From Mesorhizobium sp. CU3 (GTDB lineage Bacteria > Pseudomonadota > Alphaproteobacteria > Rhizobiales > Rhizobiaceae): a stretch of DNA of 64,000 nt. Below the pieces are notes generated by a model. That model did no database searches, was not told the origin of the DNA, and saw nothing but the letters and a program-made list of their open reading frames with translations. How positions within the stretch are numbered: the stretch's first letter is position 1; every line of letters starts with the position of its first letter. Made by a program: the position numbers and the translations under genes. The stretch covers positions 62,001 to 126,000 of the forward strand of contig NZ_VFWX01000018.1 in NCBI RefSeq assembly GCF_006442965.1, in the 5' to 3' direction. Positions 19,028 to 27,123 of this stretch are shown in pieces.

Positions 19028-19429
19028 ATGTTCGGTGCCATCCCGCTGCTGATCGTGCCTTTCGTCCTCTACAATCTTGGACTGCTCGGCTTGTTCGGCG
19101 GCGGCGACGACCCGTGGATGATCGAGATGTTCTCGTTCCGCATGATGTCGGGCGGTGTGTTCTCGATGACGCTCGGCGACCTGATGATATTGATCGGGCT
19201 GATCTTCCTGTTCGTCGAAATCTCGAAATCGGTGCGCACGACCAATGCATCGATCCTGGACCATCTGTTGTCGACGCTGGTCTTCATCGCCTTCCTGGTC
19301 GAGTTCCTGCTGGTGAAGGGCGCGGCGCACTCCGTGTTCTTCACGCTGATGATCATCGCGCTGTTCGACGTGCTGGCCGGGTTTTCGGTATCGATGCGGT
19401 CGGCCAGCCGGGATATCAATCTAAACTGA
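19028..19429 (+). CDS. Four-helix inner-membrane protein of unknown function
   Basis: A 133-residue integral membrane protein with predicted TM segments near 4-20, 43-62, 76-94 and 100-118. The N-terminus MFGAIPLLIVPFVLYNLGLL and a DPW motif (GGGDDPWMIEMF) are the most distinctive parts; I recall similar unnamed proteins in rhizobia but no function. The ATG at 19028 has GGAG eight bases upstream and is preferred over the ATG at 18974. Monocistronic; ends just before a palindromic repeat. Confidence 0.75.
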   Translation: MFGAIPLLIVPFVLYNLGLLGLFGGGDDPWMIEMFSFRMMSGGVFSMTLGDLMILIGLIFLFVEISKSVRTTNASILDHLLSTLVFIAFLVEFLLVKGAAHSVFFTLMIIALFDVLAGFSVSMRSASRDINLN

Positions 19430-19432
19430 GGG

Positions 19433-19574
19433 ATGTGCCGATATTCAGGTGAGGCCGGCCTGCGAACGACGGCTTCCTGCGCTTCCGGTGCTCACGTACT
19501 TAAAGTACGCTCCGCTCCGGTTCTCGGAAGCCATCGTTCTCGACTCGCCCTGACCTGAATCTCGGCACATCCCC
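19433..19574. repeat. ATTCAGGTGAGG palindromic repeat, uninterrupted copy
   Basis: The outer ends GATGTGCCGATATTCAGGT and ACCTGAATCTCGGCACATC are near-perfect inverted repeats. The centre CACGTACTTAAAGTACGC forms a second dyad. The copy at 24722-24919 matches it closely except for about 60 extra bases in the centre. No coding potential; a rhizobial intergenic palindrome. Confidence 0.8.
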
Positions 19575-19599
19575 ACAGCGCTACGCCTACAAGCGGTGT

Positions 19600-20118
19600 T
19601 CATGCCGTGGCGGACTCGGCCTTGCGCGCGACGACGGCCTGGTAGGCGGCCTGCAATTGCTGGCGCACACCCGGCGTTCCGGGCGGCGTCTTCGACGGCG
19701 CGCCGAGATGCTCGTGGCGCAGTTCGTCCATGAATTGCTCCCACAACTCAGGACCGCCTCTTTCCATGAGCTCGGCGCGGATCGACAATTCTTCCGAGAC
19801 CGGCAGCCAGACGCGCCCCCAGGCGCCGAGATGCGCCATGATCGGCACCAGGGTGATTGCCATCTCGGTCAGGCTGTAGATCGCCTTCTGCTTGTGGCTG
19901 GGGTCGTCGGCCTTGGTCAGCATGCCGAGCTCCATCAGCCGCTTCAGCCGGTCGGTCAGGATGTTGGAGGCGATGCCTTCGATCGAACCGTTGAGCAATT
20001 CGCGGAAATGGCGCCGGCCGCCGAAGATCATGTCGCGCAGGAGGATCAGGCTCCAGCGGTCGCCGAACACCTCGAGCGACAGGTTGATCGGGCAGCCGGA
20101 GCGATGCTCGGTCTTCAT
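19600..20118 (-). CDS. HxlR-family winged-helix regulator
   Basis: A 172-residue regulator. CPINLSLEVFGDRWSLILLR, FGGRRHFRELLNGSIEGIAS and ILTDRLKRLMELGML form the HxlR winged HTH; the near-N-terminal Cys is typical of redox-sensing HxlR members. The C-terminal extension (about 125-172) is Arg/Glu rich. ATG 20118 has GGAG in front of it; longer starts at 20145 and 20361 are less likely. It is divergent from an alpha/beta hydrolase gene and the 88-base gap is full of inverted repeats, so it probably represses that gene. Confidence 0.9.
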   Translation of the reverse strand: MKTEHRSGCPINLSLEVFGDRWSLILLRDMIFGGRRHFRELLNGSIEGIASNILTDRLKRLMELGMLTKADDPSHKQKAIYSLTEMAITLVPIMAHLGAWGRVWLPVSEELSIRAELMERGGPELWEQFMDELRHEHLGAPSKTPPGTPGVRQQLQAAYQAVVARKAESATA

Positions 20119-20137
20119 GACAGTCTCCAGAAAAACC

Positions 20138-20191
20138 AGTTGCATTATGATATCAGTCTGATTATCCTGCAACTGATTGCAAAATGCAATC
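20138..20191. promoter_or_regulatory. Candidate HxlR operators in the divergent gap
   Basis: Two dyads built on TGCAA/TTGCA. AGTTGCA (20138-20144) faces TGCAACT (20168-20174). Next to the hydrolase ribosome site, GATTGCA (20175-20181), AAA, TGCAATC (20185-20191) is a perfect 17-base palindrome. Position and symmetry fit repressor binding; the assignment to HxlR is inference. Confidence 0.55.
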
Positions 20192-20206
20192 GGATTGGAG
20201 GAGCCG

Positions 20207-21034
20207 ATGACGATGTCTGAAGCACGCCCAAAAATTGTTTCGCAGACATTCGGCGATCCGGCCGATTCGCCGATCCTTTTGGTCATGGGCGCCATGGCCT
20301 CGATGCTGTGGTGGCCGGAAGCGTTCTGCCGGGAGCTTGCCGGGCGCGGCCGCTTCGTCATCCGCTACGACAATCGCGATACAGGGCTCTCGACGAAATA
20401 CACGCCCGGCGCGCCGCCCTACACATTCGAGGACATGGTGGATGACGCCATCCGCGTCCTCGACGACCACGGCGTCGGCAAGGCGAATGTCGTCGGCATG
20501 TCGATGGGCGGCATGATCGCGCAGAACCTGGCGCTCAAATATCCGGAGCGCGTCGGCGCGCTCAGCGTGATCTTCAGTTCGCCGCTCGGCGTCGATACCT
20601 CCGGCCTGCCCGGCATGACCGAGGCCTATGGCAAGCATGCGGCGGAAGGCGGCGACGTCGACTGGGCCGATCGGACCCAGGTGCTTGCCTATATGGCCAA
20701 GGACGCGCGCGCTTTAGCGAGCAGCTTGCATCCGTTCGACGCGGAACGGGCGCGCGACCTGATCGAGGCGGATTACGAGCGCTCCGGCGGCCTTGCCAGT
20801 GCGACCAACCATTTCGCGCTCAAGGGCGGCGGTCCGAAGCGGAGCATCAGGGATCTGGCGATACCACTGCTCGTCATCCATGGCACGTCCGACCCGATCT
20901 TTCCGGTCGAACATGGCGCGGCGCTGGCGAAGGCGGTTGCGGGCGCAAGGCTGGTCGAGATCGAAGGCGGCGGCCACGAGCTTCATCCCGACGACTGGCC
21001 GACGATCATCGACGCCATCGCGACTCACGGCTGA
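20207..21034 (+). CDS. Alpha/beta-hydrolase
   Basis: A 275-residue hydrolase. The nucleophile elbow is GMSMGGM, the oxyanion region LLVMGAMASMLWWPEAFC, the acid Asp lies in VIHGTSDPIFP and the His in EGGGHELHPDD. RYDNRDTGLSTK near residue 55 is characteristic of an esterase subgroup related to aclacinomycin methylesterase (RdmC). ATG 20207 follows GGAGGAG. Divergent from the HxlR gene, its likely regulator. Substrate unknown. Confidence 0.92.
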   Translation: MTMSEARPKIVSQTFGDPADSPILLVMGAMASMLWWPEAFCRELAGRGRFVIRYDNRDTGLSTKYTPGAPPYTFEDMVDDAIRVLDDHGVGKANVVGMSMGGMIAQNLALKYPERVGALSVIFSSPLGVDTSGLPGMTEAYGKHAAEGGDVDWADRTQVLAYMAKDARALASSLHPFDAERARDLIEADYERSGGLASATNHFALKGGGPKRSIRDLAIPLLVIHGTSDPIFPVEHGAALAKAVAGARLVEIEGGGHELHPDDWPTIIDAIATHG

Positions 21035-21113
21035 CCCGTTCGGAGCTTGACGCGGCCGCCATGCGACAGGTGAAATCTTCAAAAGCGATTGAAAGGCGAC
21101 AAAGAGGCCAAAC

Positions 21114-21770
21114 ATGTCCCTGACTTTGCATTTCCATCCGCTGGCTTCGTTCTGCTGGAAGCCGCTTATTGCGTTCTACGAGAACGACACGCCATTCAAG
21201 CCGGTCATCGTCGATCTCGGCGACGAGGCTTCGCGCGCGGCATTCCTGAAAGTGTCGCCGACGGGCAAGATGCCGGCGCTGCGCGACGATGCGCGCGGCC
21301 GCACGGTGCTGGAATCGACCATCGTCGTCGAGTATCTGGCCACGCATTATCCCGGACCGGTCGCGCTGGTGCCGGCCGATATCGATCTCGCGCTCCAGGT
21401 ACGCCAGGCGGATCGCTTCTACGATTTCTATGTGCAGCATCCGATGCAGAAGATCGTCGGCGACCGGCTACGGCCACAGGACAAAGTAGACCCGTTCGGC
21501 GTCGAGGAAGCCCGCGCCCAGCTGCGCAATTCCTACGCCATCATCGAAGAGCAGATGGCGGGAAGGACTTGGGCGGTCGGCGAGACCTTCACCATGGCCG
21601 ACTGCTCGGCGTCCCCCGCTCTGTTCTACGCCAACAAGGTCGAGCCGTTCGGCGACAGGTTTCCGGCAGTCAAACGCTACCACGACCGGCTGCTGGCGCG
21701 CCCCTCCTTCGCCCGCGTGATCGAAGAAGCGCAGCCCTATTTCAAGTTCTTCCCTTACAATGACGGCTAG
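21114..21770 (+). CDS. Glutathione S-transferase family protein
   Basis: A 218-residue GST. The N-terminal thioredoxin-like domain has SFCWKPLIAFYENDTPF, the cis-Pro region SPTGKMPAL and the glutathione-binding VLESTIVVEYL. The C-terminal helical domain carries WAVGETFTMADCSASPALFY, the N-capping motif. A Ser or Cys near SFCW is the probable catalytic residue. The stop is nearly touching the convergent ArsR-type gene. Confidence 0.92.
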   Translation: MSLTLHFHPLASFCWKPLIAFYENDTPFKPVIVDLGDEASRAAFLKVSPTGKMPALRDDARGRTVLESTIVVEYLATHYPGPVALVPADIDLALQVRQADRFYDFYVQHPMQKIVGDRLRPQDKVDPFGVEEARAQLRNSYAIIEEQMAGRTWAVGETFTMADCSASPALFYANKVEPFGDRFPAVKRYHDRLLARPSFARVIEEAQPYFKFFPYNDG

Positions 21771-21771
21771 C

Positions 21772-22047
21772 TCATTCCCCCGGCGACGTTTCCCAGAACT
21801 GGTCGAGCCAGATGTTGAGCCGCAGGAAGCCGGCAGTGCTGACGGTGTAGACGCGCCTGGTGCCTTCGGCCTTGGCGTTGACCAGGCCGGCGTCGAGCAG
21901 GACCTTCAGATGCTGGGAAACCGCCGGGCGTGAAACCGGCAATCCGGCCGCCAATTCGTTGACCGTTTTGGGGCCGCGCCGTAGCTCTTCGAGAAGATGA
22001 CGCCGGTTTGGATCGGCGATCGCCATGAAGGCATCGGAGAAAATCAT
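21772..22047 (-). CDS. ArsR-family winged-helix regulator
   Basis: A 91-residue regulator with MAIADPNRRHLLEELRRGPK, the recognition helix SRPAVSQHLKVLLDAGLV and a beta wing RRVYTVSTAG. No metal-binding Cys pair (CVC) is present, so it belongs to the non-metal ArsR group that often sits beside SRPBCC or GST genes. It converges on the GST gene; target unknown. Confidence 0.9.
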   Translation of the reverse strand: MIFSDAFMAIADPNRRHLLEELRRGPKTVNELAAGLPVSRPAVSQHLKVLLDAGLVNAKAEGTRRVYTVSTAGFLRLNIWLDQFWETSPGE

Positions 22048-22077
22048 ACCTTATTTGTAGGGCAACTTCTCCGAATC

Positions 22078-23325
22078 TCAACCGTCGGTTTCAATCTTTC
22101 TGCGCGGGTCGAGCCGCAAGGCCTCGGGGGTAAGGGTACGCTCAGCCGGTTGAGTCTTAAAGGCATCGCGGTTTTCGATCGGCACCGGGGCGCGGGCGCG
22201 GATGCGCAGCAGCGTGTAGCCGGCGAGGCTGAGATGCGCGAGCGCGGTTGCAAGGAACAGGCCTTCGGGGCGCACCCATCCCATCAGCGCGGCGGCCAGC
22301 AGCGGGCCGATCATGGTGCCGAAGCCGTAGAGCAAAAGAAGGCCGCCCGAAACCTTGACGAAATCCTCGGCGCGGGCGTGGTCGTTGGCATGCGCCACGG
22401 CGATCGAATAGAGCGTGTAGGCAAAGCCGCCATAGGCCGCGGTCATGACGATGACGAAAATGCCGGAGCGCGGCGCGATCAGGAAGAGCAGGATCGCGAC
22501 AAGTGCAGCGCCGAAAGCAGCACCCGCGAGTACGTAACGGCGGTCGGTGGTGTCGGAGAGCCGCCCCGCCGGAAGCTGCATGGCGGCGCCGGCGATGACC
22601 ACCAGGCTCATCATCAGCGCGATCTCGGCAGTGGAGATGCCGATGCGGGCGCCGTAGACCGCGCCCAGCGTGCCCCAGGCGCCGTTGGCGATGCCGATCA
22701 GGAGGCAAGCTACCGCCGACACCGGCGAATTGGCGTAAAGGCCTTTGACGTCGAGCTTGACGTCCTGCAGCGGCTTCGGCGTCGATTGCGTCGAAACGGC
22801 GGTCGGTATCAGCGACAGGCAGAACAGGATGCCGGTGATCATGAACAGCGAGGCCGAGCGCACGTCGCCGCCGGCAACGATCATCTGGCCGCCCATGATC
22901 GAGGCATAGGTGACCATCATATAGAGGCCGAAGACGGTGCCGCGATTCTCGTTGGTGGCCTTCTCGTTCAGCCAGCTCTCGATCACCATGAAGGCGCCGG
23001 CCATGGTGAAACCGGTGAAGGCGCGCAAAAGAATCCAGAAATACTCGTCGATGATCAGGCCGGTGAGCAGCGCGACGATGGCGCCCGATGCGGCAAAGGC
23101 GCCGAAGGCCCTGACATGGCCGGCGCGACGCACCAGGCGCGGCGCGAAGAAGCAGCCGGCGACGAATCCGCCGGCCCAGGCCGTGCCCATCAGGCCGAGC
23201 GAGGCGGTCGAAAAACCTTCGATCTGACCTCGCAACGGCAAGAGCAGGCCGTGCAGGCCGGACGCCGCCAGAAGGAACGCCGTGCCGCGCAGCAGAGAGA
23301 GGATCGGTCGGTAGGTTGCAAACAT
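22078..23325 (-). CDS. Major facilitator superfamily transporter
   Basis: A 415-residue, 12-TM transporter. The loop between TM2 and TM3 reads GCFFAPRLVRRAGHVRAFG, the MFS A motif; the duplicated second half has LPAGRLSDTTDRRYVL. Overall it resembles the YcaD group of MFS proteins, substrate unknown. The C-terminal tail (about 380-415) is cytoplasmic and charged. It lies downstream of the DUF1192 gene on the same strand. Confidence 0.9.
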   Translation of the reverse strand: MFATYRPILSLLRGTAFLLAASGLHGLLLPLRGQIEGFSTASLGLMGTAWAGGFVAGCFFAPRLVRRAGHVRAFGAFAASGAIVALLTGLIIDEYFWILLRAFTGFTMAGAFMVIESWLNEKATNENRGTVFGLYMMVTYASIMGGQMIVAGGDVRSASLFMITGILFCLSLIPTAVSTQSTPKPLQDVKLDVKGLYANSPVSAVACLLIGIANGAWGTLGAVYGARIGISTAEIALMMSLVVIAGAAMQLPAGRLSDTTDRRYVLAGAAFGAALVAILLFLIAPRSGIFVIVMTAAYGGFAYTLYSIAVAHANDHARAEDFVKVSGGLLLLYGFGTMIGPLLAAALMGWVRPEGLFLATALAHLSLAGYTLLRIRARAPVPIENRDAFKTQPAERTLTPEALRLDPRRKIETDG

Positions 23326-23405
23326 TGGCTGATCCGGTTCGAAGCGCTGGGCCTGATGACAGGCGTATTGGGGCTTTTCGGCGGCGGCCAGCGACGCCGG
23401 CGCGA

Positions 23406-23600
23406 CTATCCGCGGCGGAACAGCGCCTCGGCTGCCGATTTGGTGGAGCCCTTGGCGGTCCGCTCCGCCTCAAGCCTGACGATCTCGTCCTGCAGCAGCG
23501 CGATGCGCTCGGACAACTCGTCGACGGACAGCAGCGCCAGGTCTTGGCCGATCTCGTGCGGGCGCGCCTTTTTCCTGGGTTCGTCGTCGAAGATCGCCAT
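23406..23600 (-). CDS. DUF1192 family small protein
   Basis: A 64-residue protein starting MAIFDDEPRKKARPHEIGQD and continuing LSVDELSERIALLQDEIVRL, the DUF1192 pattern of a short acidic head and an amphipathic helix. The ATG at 23600 follows a GGGAGGA ribosome site. Function unknown; found throughout alphaproteobacteria, often as here next to a quinone oxidoreductase gene on the opposite strand. Confidence 0.85.
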   Translation of the reverse strand: MAIFDDEPRKKARPHEIGQDLALLSVDELSERIALLQDEIVRLEAERTAKGSTKSAAEALFRRG

Positions 23601-23712
23601 CGTCGCTCCTCCCGTTTTGGCCATTTGCCTGATTTGGCAATCAGCATACATAGGGCAAGGGCGCCGATGCAAACGGGTGGGCGACAAAGCTGGCGCAAGG
23701 AGACGGGAAGCA

Positions 23713-24720
23713 ATGGCAAATCACAAGATTCCAGCCACGATGACGGCCATCGCGATCTCGCAGCCGGGCGGCCCCCGGGTGTTGAAGCCGGAGACGCGGG
23801 ACGTGCCCGTGCCCGGTCCGGGCGAGGTGCTGATCCGCGTGCACGCGGCCGGCGTCAACCGGCCGGACGTGCAGCAGCGCAAGGGCGCCTATCCGCCGCC
23901 GCCCGGCGCCTCGGACCTGCCCGGGCTCGAGGCCGCGGGCGAAATCGCGGCACTTGGCGACGAGATCTCGCGCTGGCGCATCGGCGACCGGGTCTGCGCG
24001 CTGACGCCGGGCGGCGGCTATGCCGAGTATGTCAAGGTGCATGCCGGCAGCGTGCTGCCGATCCCGGCCGGCTTCACCTACTCCGAAGCGGCCGCCGTGC
24101 CGGAGAACTATTTCACTGTCTGGCACAATGTGTTCGAGCGCGGCGGGCTGAAGAAGGGCGAGACGCTGCTCGTGCATGGCGGCTCGTCCGGGATCGGTAC
24201 GACGGCGATCCAACTGGCGTCCGCCTTCGGCGCCACTGTCATCACCACCGCCGGCAGCAAGCAGAAGTGCGAGGCCTGCCTGAAGCTCGGCGCCGACCGG
24301 GCGATCAACTACCGCGAGGAGGATTTCGTTGCCGGGGTGAGCGATGCGACCGCTGGCCGGGGCGCCGACGTCATCCTTGACATGGTCGGTGGCGACTATG
24401 TGGCGCGCAACTACGAGGCGGCGGCGGTGGAAGGGCGCATCGTCCAGATCGCGGTGCAGGGCGGCGCCGTCGCGCCCACCAATTTCGCGACGCTGATGAT
24501 CAAGCGCCTGACCCATACCGGCTCGACGCTTCGCCCGCGCACCGTCGAATTCAAGGCGGCGATCGCGGCCGCGCTAGAGGCCCAGGTTTGGCCGCTGCTC
24601 GGCGCCCGCAAGGTCGCTCCGGTCATGGACATGATCTTCCCGCTCAGCGAAGCCTGGCGGGCGCATGAGCGGATGGAAGAGGGCGAGCATATTGGCAAGA
24701 TCGTCCTCGACCTCGGGTAG
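23713..24720 (+). CDS. NAD(P)H-quinone oxidoreductase, PIG3 family
   Basis: A 335-residue zinc-independent medium-chain reductase. VLIRVHAAGVNRPDVQQRKG at the N-terminus, LPGLEAAGEIAALG, the Rossmann loop HGGSSGIGTTAIQL and the ending AHERMEEGEHIGKIVL mark the TP53I3/PIG3 group. It likely reduces quinones with NADPH. ATG 23713 follows AAGGAGACGGGAAG. Divergent from the DUF1192 gene. Confidence 0.93.
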   Translation: MANHKIPATMTAIAISQPGGPRVLKPETRDVPVPGPGEVLIRVHAAGVNRPDVQQRKGAYPPPPGASDLPGLEAAGEIAALGDEISRWRIGDRVCALTPGGGYAEYVKVHAGSVLPIPAGFTYSEAAAVPENYFTVWHNVFERGGLKKGETLLVHGGSSGIGTTAIQLASAFGATVITTAGSKQKCEACLKLGADRAINYREEDFVAGVSDATAGRGADVILDMVGGDYVARNYEAAAVEGRIVQIAVQGGAVAPTNFATLMIKRLTHTGSTLRPRTVEFKAAIAAALEAQVWPLLGARKVAPVMDMIFPLSEAWRAHERMEEGEHIGKIVLDLG

Positions 24721-24721
24721 G

Positions 24722-24919
24722 ATGGGCCGATATTCAGGTGAGGCCGGCCTGCAAGTGCCGGGTTCCTGCGCTTCCGGTGCTCACGTAGTTTCCAGTTGCC
24801 GCATGTCCTTATCGGAAAACCGGAAGACCACTTTTCCGGGACATGCGGAAGTACGCTCCGCTCCGGTTCTCGAACGCCAACATTCTCGGCTCGGCCTGAC
24901 CTGAATCTCGGCACATCTC
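24722..24919. repeat. ATTCAGGTGAGG palindromic repeat carrying a nested element
   Basis: Same outer ends as the copy at 19433-19574. After GTGCTCACGTA the sequence departs for about 60 bases and rejoins at GTACGCTCCGCTCCGGTTCTC. The extra block contains CCGCATGTCC (24799-24808) and GGACATGCGG (24839-24848), a palindrome of the GCATGTC family seen elsewhere in the window. The element therefore looks like one repeat inside another. Confidence 0.8.
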
Positions 24920-25075
24920 GGACGAATGCGTCGCCAGCGACAGGCTGAACGCATCGTTAATGTTGCATTGCACAAAATGCATTGCGGCCATGCAAAAGCG
25001 TCCGTTCAAATTTTGGGCAAGCATGCCTATTTGCACGGCATCGAACGATTTCGTCAAATGACTGGAGAAAATGAA
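24920..25075 (+). promoter_or_regulatory. AT-richer leader of the DUF1127 gene
   Basis: Non-coding. It contains several TTGCA/TGCAA words, including GCATTGC twice (in GTTGCATTGCACAAAATGCATTGCGG), which may be binding sites. No clean -35/-10 pair is evident. Confidence 0.3.
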
Positions 25076-25216
25076 ATGAACCCGATCCGTGCTTTCCGCA
25101 AGTGGCGCATGTACAACGAAACCGTGCGCGAACTGAACAAGCTCAACTCGCGCCAGCTGAACGACCTCGGCATCAGCCGCGCCGACATCGAGCGCATCGC
25201 CCGCCAGGCGGTCTGA
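25076..25216 (+). CDS. DUF1127 family small Arg-rich protein
   Basis: A 46-residue basic protein: MNPIRAFRKWRMYNETVREL then LNSRQLNDLGISRADIERIA. The LxxLxxRxLxDLGIxRxDI core is the DUF1127 signature. Short DUF1127 proteins in alphaproteobacteria have been linked to phosphate and carbon metabolism and RNA turnover; the role here is unknown. ATG 25076 follows GGAGAA; an in-frame ATG at 25058 (MTGENEMN) is possible. A large nested hairpin terminator follows. Confidence 0.87.
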   Translation: MNPIRAFRKWRMYNETVRELNKLNSRQLNDLGISRADIERIARQAV

Positions 25217-25261
25217 TTAAAAGAGCGGCGTGGCCGCAAGGCTCGTGCCGCCAAATCAAGC

Positions 25262-25351
25262 AGAGCCGTCGAGACGCTTGCTTCGTTTCCGGTTCCGAAC
25301 CCGCTGGACCTCGTCCAGCGGGTTTTGTCTTTTTGGGCCCTCGACGGCTCT
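25262..25351 (+). terminator. Nested double terminator after the DUF1127 gene
   Basis: The inner hairpin AACCCGCTGGAC, CTC, GTCCAGCGGGTT (25298-25323) is followed by TTGTCTTTTT. It is enclosed by a second perfect 12-bp pair, AGAGCCGTCGAG (25262-25273) and CTCGACGGCTCT (25340-25351), itself followed by TTTCC. The two stems can form together as one long structure, or the outer as a backup terminator. Confidence 0.75.
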
Positions 25352-25363
25352 TTTCCAAAAACA

Positions 25364-25392
25364 TTGCGAAATCCCGATAGAGCGTTTATACA
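25364..25392 (+). promoter_or_regulatory. Sigma70-like promoter of the TrcR-family gene
   Basis: TTGCGA (25364-25369), 17 bases, TATACA (25387-25392). Spacing is ideal and it lies about 80 bases ahead of the ATG at 25471. Confidence 0.6.
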
Positions 25393-25470
25393 GGCCGCGA
25401 ATTTCCCATTTTGGTGGCTCTAAAACCACCGCCCGCGCGGGAACGCGGGCGAACGAGAAGGATTTTTGAT

Positions 25471-26163
25471 ATGGCCAATTCGCTGCTGATGCCCAAGGCG
25501 ACCGCCGTCTGGCTGGTCGACAACACCGCTTTATCCTTCGAGCAGATCGCGCAGTTCTGCGGCTTGCATCCGCTCGAGGTCAAGGCGATCGCCGACGGCG
25601 AATCGGCGCAAGGCATCAAGGGCATGGACCCGATCATCACCGGACAGCTGACGCGCGACGAGATCGCGCGCGGCGAGAAGGACATCAACCACCGCCTCAA
25701 GCTGTCGGAACCGAAGGTCAGGGTGCCGGAATCGAAGCGCAAGGGTCCGCGCTACACGCCGCTGTCCAAGCGCCAGGACCGGCCGAACGCCATCCTGTGG
25801 CTGGTGCGCAACCATCCCGAGCTCAAGGACGCGCAGATCGCGCGCCTGGTCGGCACAACCAAGTCGACGATCGAGCAGATCCGCGAACGCAAGCACTGGA
25901 ACTCGGCCAATTTGCAGCCGATGGACCCGGTGACGCTGGGTCTCACCTCGCAGATCGACCTCGACCTCGAAGTCAACCGCGCCTCGCGCGGCCGCGAGCA
26001 GGCGCAGCCTGTCGGCGATACGCTGCTTCCGGCCGCGCTGACCGAACGGCTTGTGCCGGCGCCGGAAAAGCCGAAGGACGAGGATGCCGAGCTCGACGCC
26101 AACGCTGTCTTCGCCAAGCTCTCGGCGCTGAAATCGAAGGACAAGGACGAAGACGAGGAGTAA
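25471..26163 (+). CDS. DUF1013/TrcR-family cell-cycle transcriptional regulator
   Basis: A 230-residue protein strongly conserved in alphaproteobacteria. It contains two HTH-like segments, NTALSFEQIAQFCGLHPLEV near residue 20 and DAQIARLVGTTKSTIEQIRE near residue 130, separated by a basic linker (PESKRKGPRYTPLSKRQ). The C-terminal 40 residues are acidic and Lys-rich (KSKDKDEDEE). Homologues are named TrcR in current annotations, regulators associated with RNA polymerase and cell-cycle genes; that role is recalled, not shown here. ATG 25471 follows AGAAGGA. Confidence 0.85.
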   Translation: MANSLLMPKATAVWLVDNTALSFEQIAQFCGLHPLEVKAIADGESAQGIKGMDPIITGQLTRDEIARGEKDINHRLKLSEPKVRVPESKRKGPRYTPLSKRQDRPNAILWLVRNHPELKDAQIARLVGTTKSTIEQIRERKHWNSANLQPMDPVTLGLTSQIDLDLEVNRASRGREQAQPVGDTLLPAALTERLVPAPEKPKDEDAELDANAVFAKLSALKSKDKDEDEE

Positions 26164-26174
26164 GCGCTACCTCC

Positions 26175-26318
26175 CTTCTCCCCTTGTGGGAGAAGGTGTC
26201 GCCGAAGGCGGACGGATGAGGGGTGCTCCAGGGAACACCAGCGCCTCACTCCGCTGGAACACCCCTCATCCGTCTCGGCGCTGTCGCGCCGATCCACCTT
26301 CTCCCACAAGGGGAGAAG
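26175..26318. repeat. Large palindromic repeat (CTTCTCCCC type)
   Basis: CTTCTCCCCTTGTGGGAGAAGGTG (first 20 bases of the arm; 26175-26198) is mirrored perfectly at 26295-26318, and the inner GACGGATGAGGGGTG/CACCCCTCATCCGTC extends the symmetry. Each arm is also a small hairpin (CTTCTCCC/GGGAGAAG). Typical rhizobial intergenic element between convergent genes. Confidence 0.85.
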
Positions 26319-26331
26319 GAGAAGGCGGGAA

Positions 26332-27051
26332 TCAGGTCCTTGCCGCGCGGTCGGGGGCCATGCCGTAATCTTCCGAGCGTTCGACGGCGCGGTAGAAATC
26401 GGCGAGTTGCTTGCCGCGTTCCGGCTTGAAGATCCGTCCGGCGATGACCACCGAGGCGATGCGGTCGATGCGGAAGGCGCGGAAATCGTCGCGCATCTCG
26501 CACCAAGCGACCAGCGTCCAGACCTTGCCCCAGAACCACAGGCCGAGCGGGCGGATATCGCGCGCGGTGCTGCGGCCGGCTTCGTCCGAATAGTCGATCG
26601 TCAGAACCTGGCGCTTTTCGACGGCGCGCTCGATCAGGTCGATGGCTTCGCGCGCGGCGTCGCTCACCACCCACATCGGCGTGTGGATCTCGGTGCGGGC
26701 GATGCGGTCCTTCTCGGTGTCGGGCAGCACCGCGCCGATCTTGACCAGCGCCTCGTCGGCGGCCCTTGCCATGGTCGCGCCGCCAAAGGCGCGCACCATG
26801 CGGGCGCCGGCAACCAGCGCCACGATCTCGTCGCGCGTAAACATCAGCGGCGGAAGGTCGAAACCCTCGCGCATCATGTAGCCGACACCGGCTTCGCCGT
26901 CGATCGGCACGCCGGTCGACTGCAGGTCGGCGATGTCGCGGTAGATGGTGCGCTCTGAAACCTCGAGCCAGGACCCGAGTTTCTGCGCGGTGACCAGCCG
27001 GCCACCCCGCAAATGCTGCACGATCTGGAAAAGCCTGTCAGCGCGGCGCAT
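26332..27051 (-). CDS. YafY-type WYL-domain transcriptional regulator
   Basis: A 239-residue regulator. N-terminal HTH_11: MRRADRLFQIVQHLRGGRLV, SERTIYRDIADLQSTGVPID. C-terminal WYL domain around 135-235 with IDYSDEAGRSTARDIRPLGL and WTLVAWCEMRDDFRAFRIDR, in which the WYL-equivalent residues bind a ligand or nucleic acid. Start at ATG 27051; an upstream frame to 27120 runs through a repeat. Neighbouring sites with the CTCCTGACA-N6-TGTCAGGAG palindrome are good candidates for its operator. Confidence 0.92.
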   Translation of the reverse strand: MRRADRLFQIVQHLRGGRLVTAQKLGSWLEVSERTIYRDIADLQSTGVPIDGEAGVGYMMREGFDLPPLMFTRDEIVALVAGARMVRAFGGATMARAADEALVKIGAVLPDTEKDRIARTEIHTPMWVVSDAAREAIDLIERAVEKRQVLTIDYSDEAGRSTARDIRPLGLWFWGKVWTLVAWCEMRDDFRAFRIDRIASVVIAGRIFKPERGKQLADFYRAVERSEDYGMAPDRAART

Positions 27052-27076
27052 GGATCGATCCCCTGGTTCCCGTTCT

Positions 27077-27122
27077 ATGCATGTCGTGGCCCACAACCGG
27101 TTCCCACTTTTGGGCGACATGC
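27077..27122. repeat. GCATGTCG palindromic repeat
   Basis: ATGCATGTCG at the left and CGACATGCGT at the right with ACCGGTTCCCACTTTTGGG between. This module recurs at 24799-24848, 32444-32491 and 46313-46361. It sits between the WYL regulator and the MGMT-like gene. Confidence 0.75.
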
Positions 27123-27123
27123 G

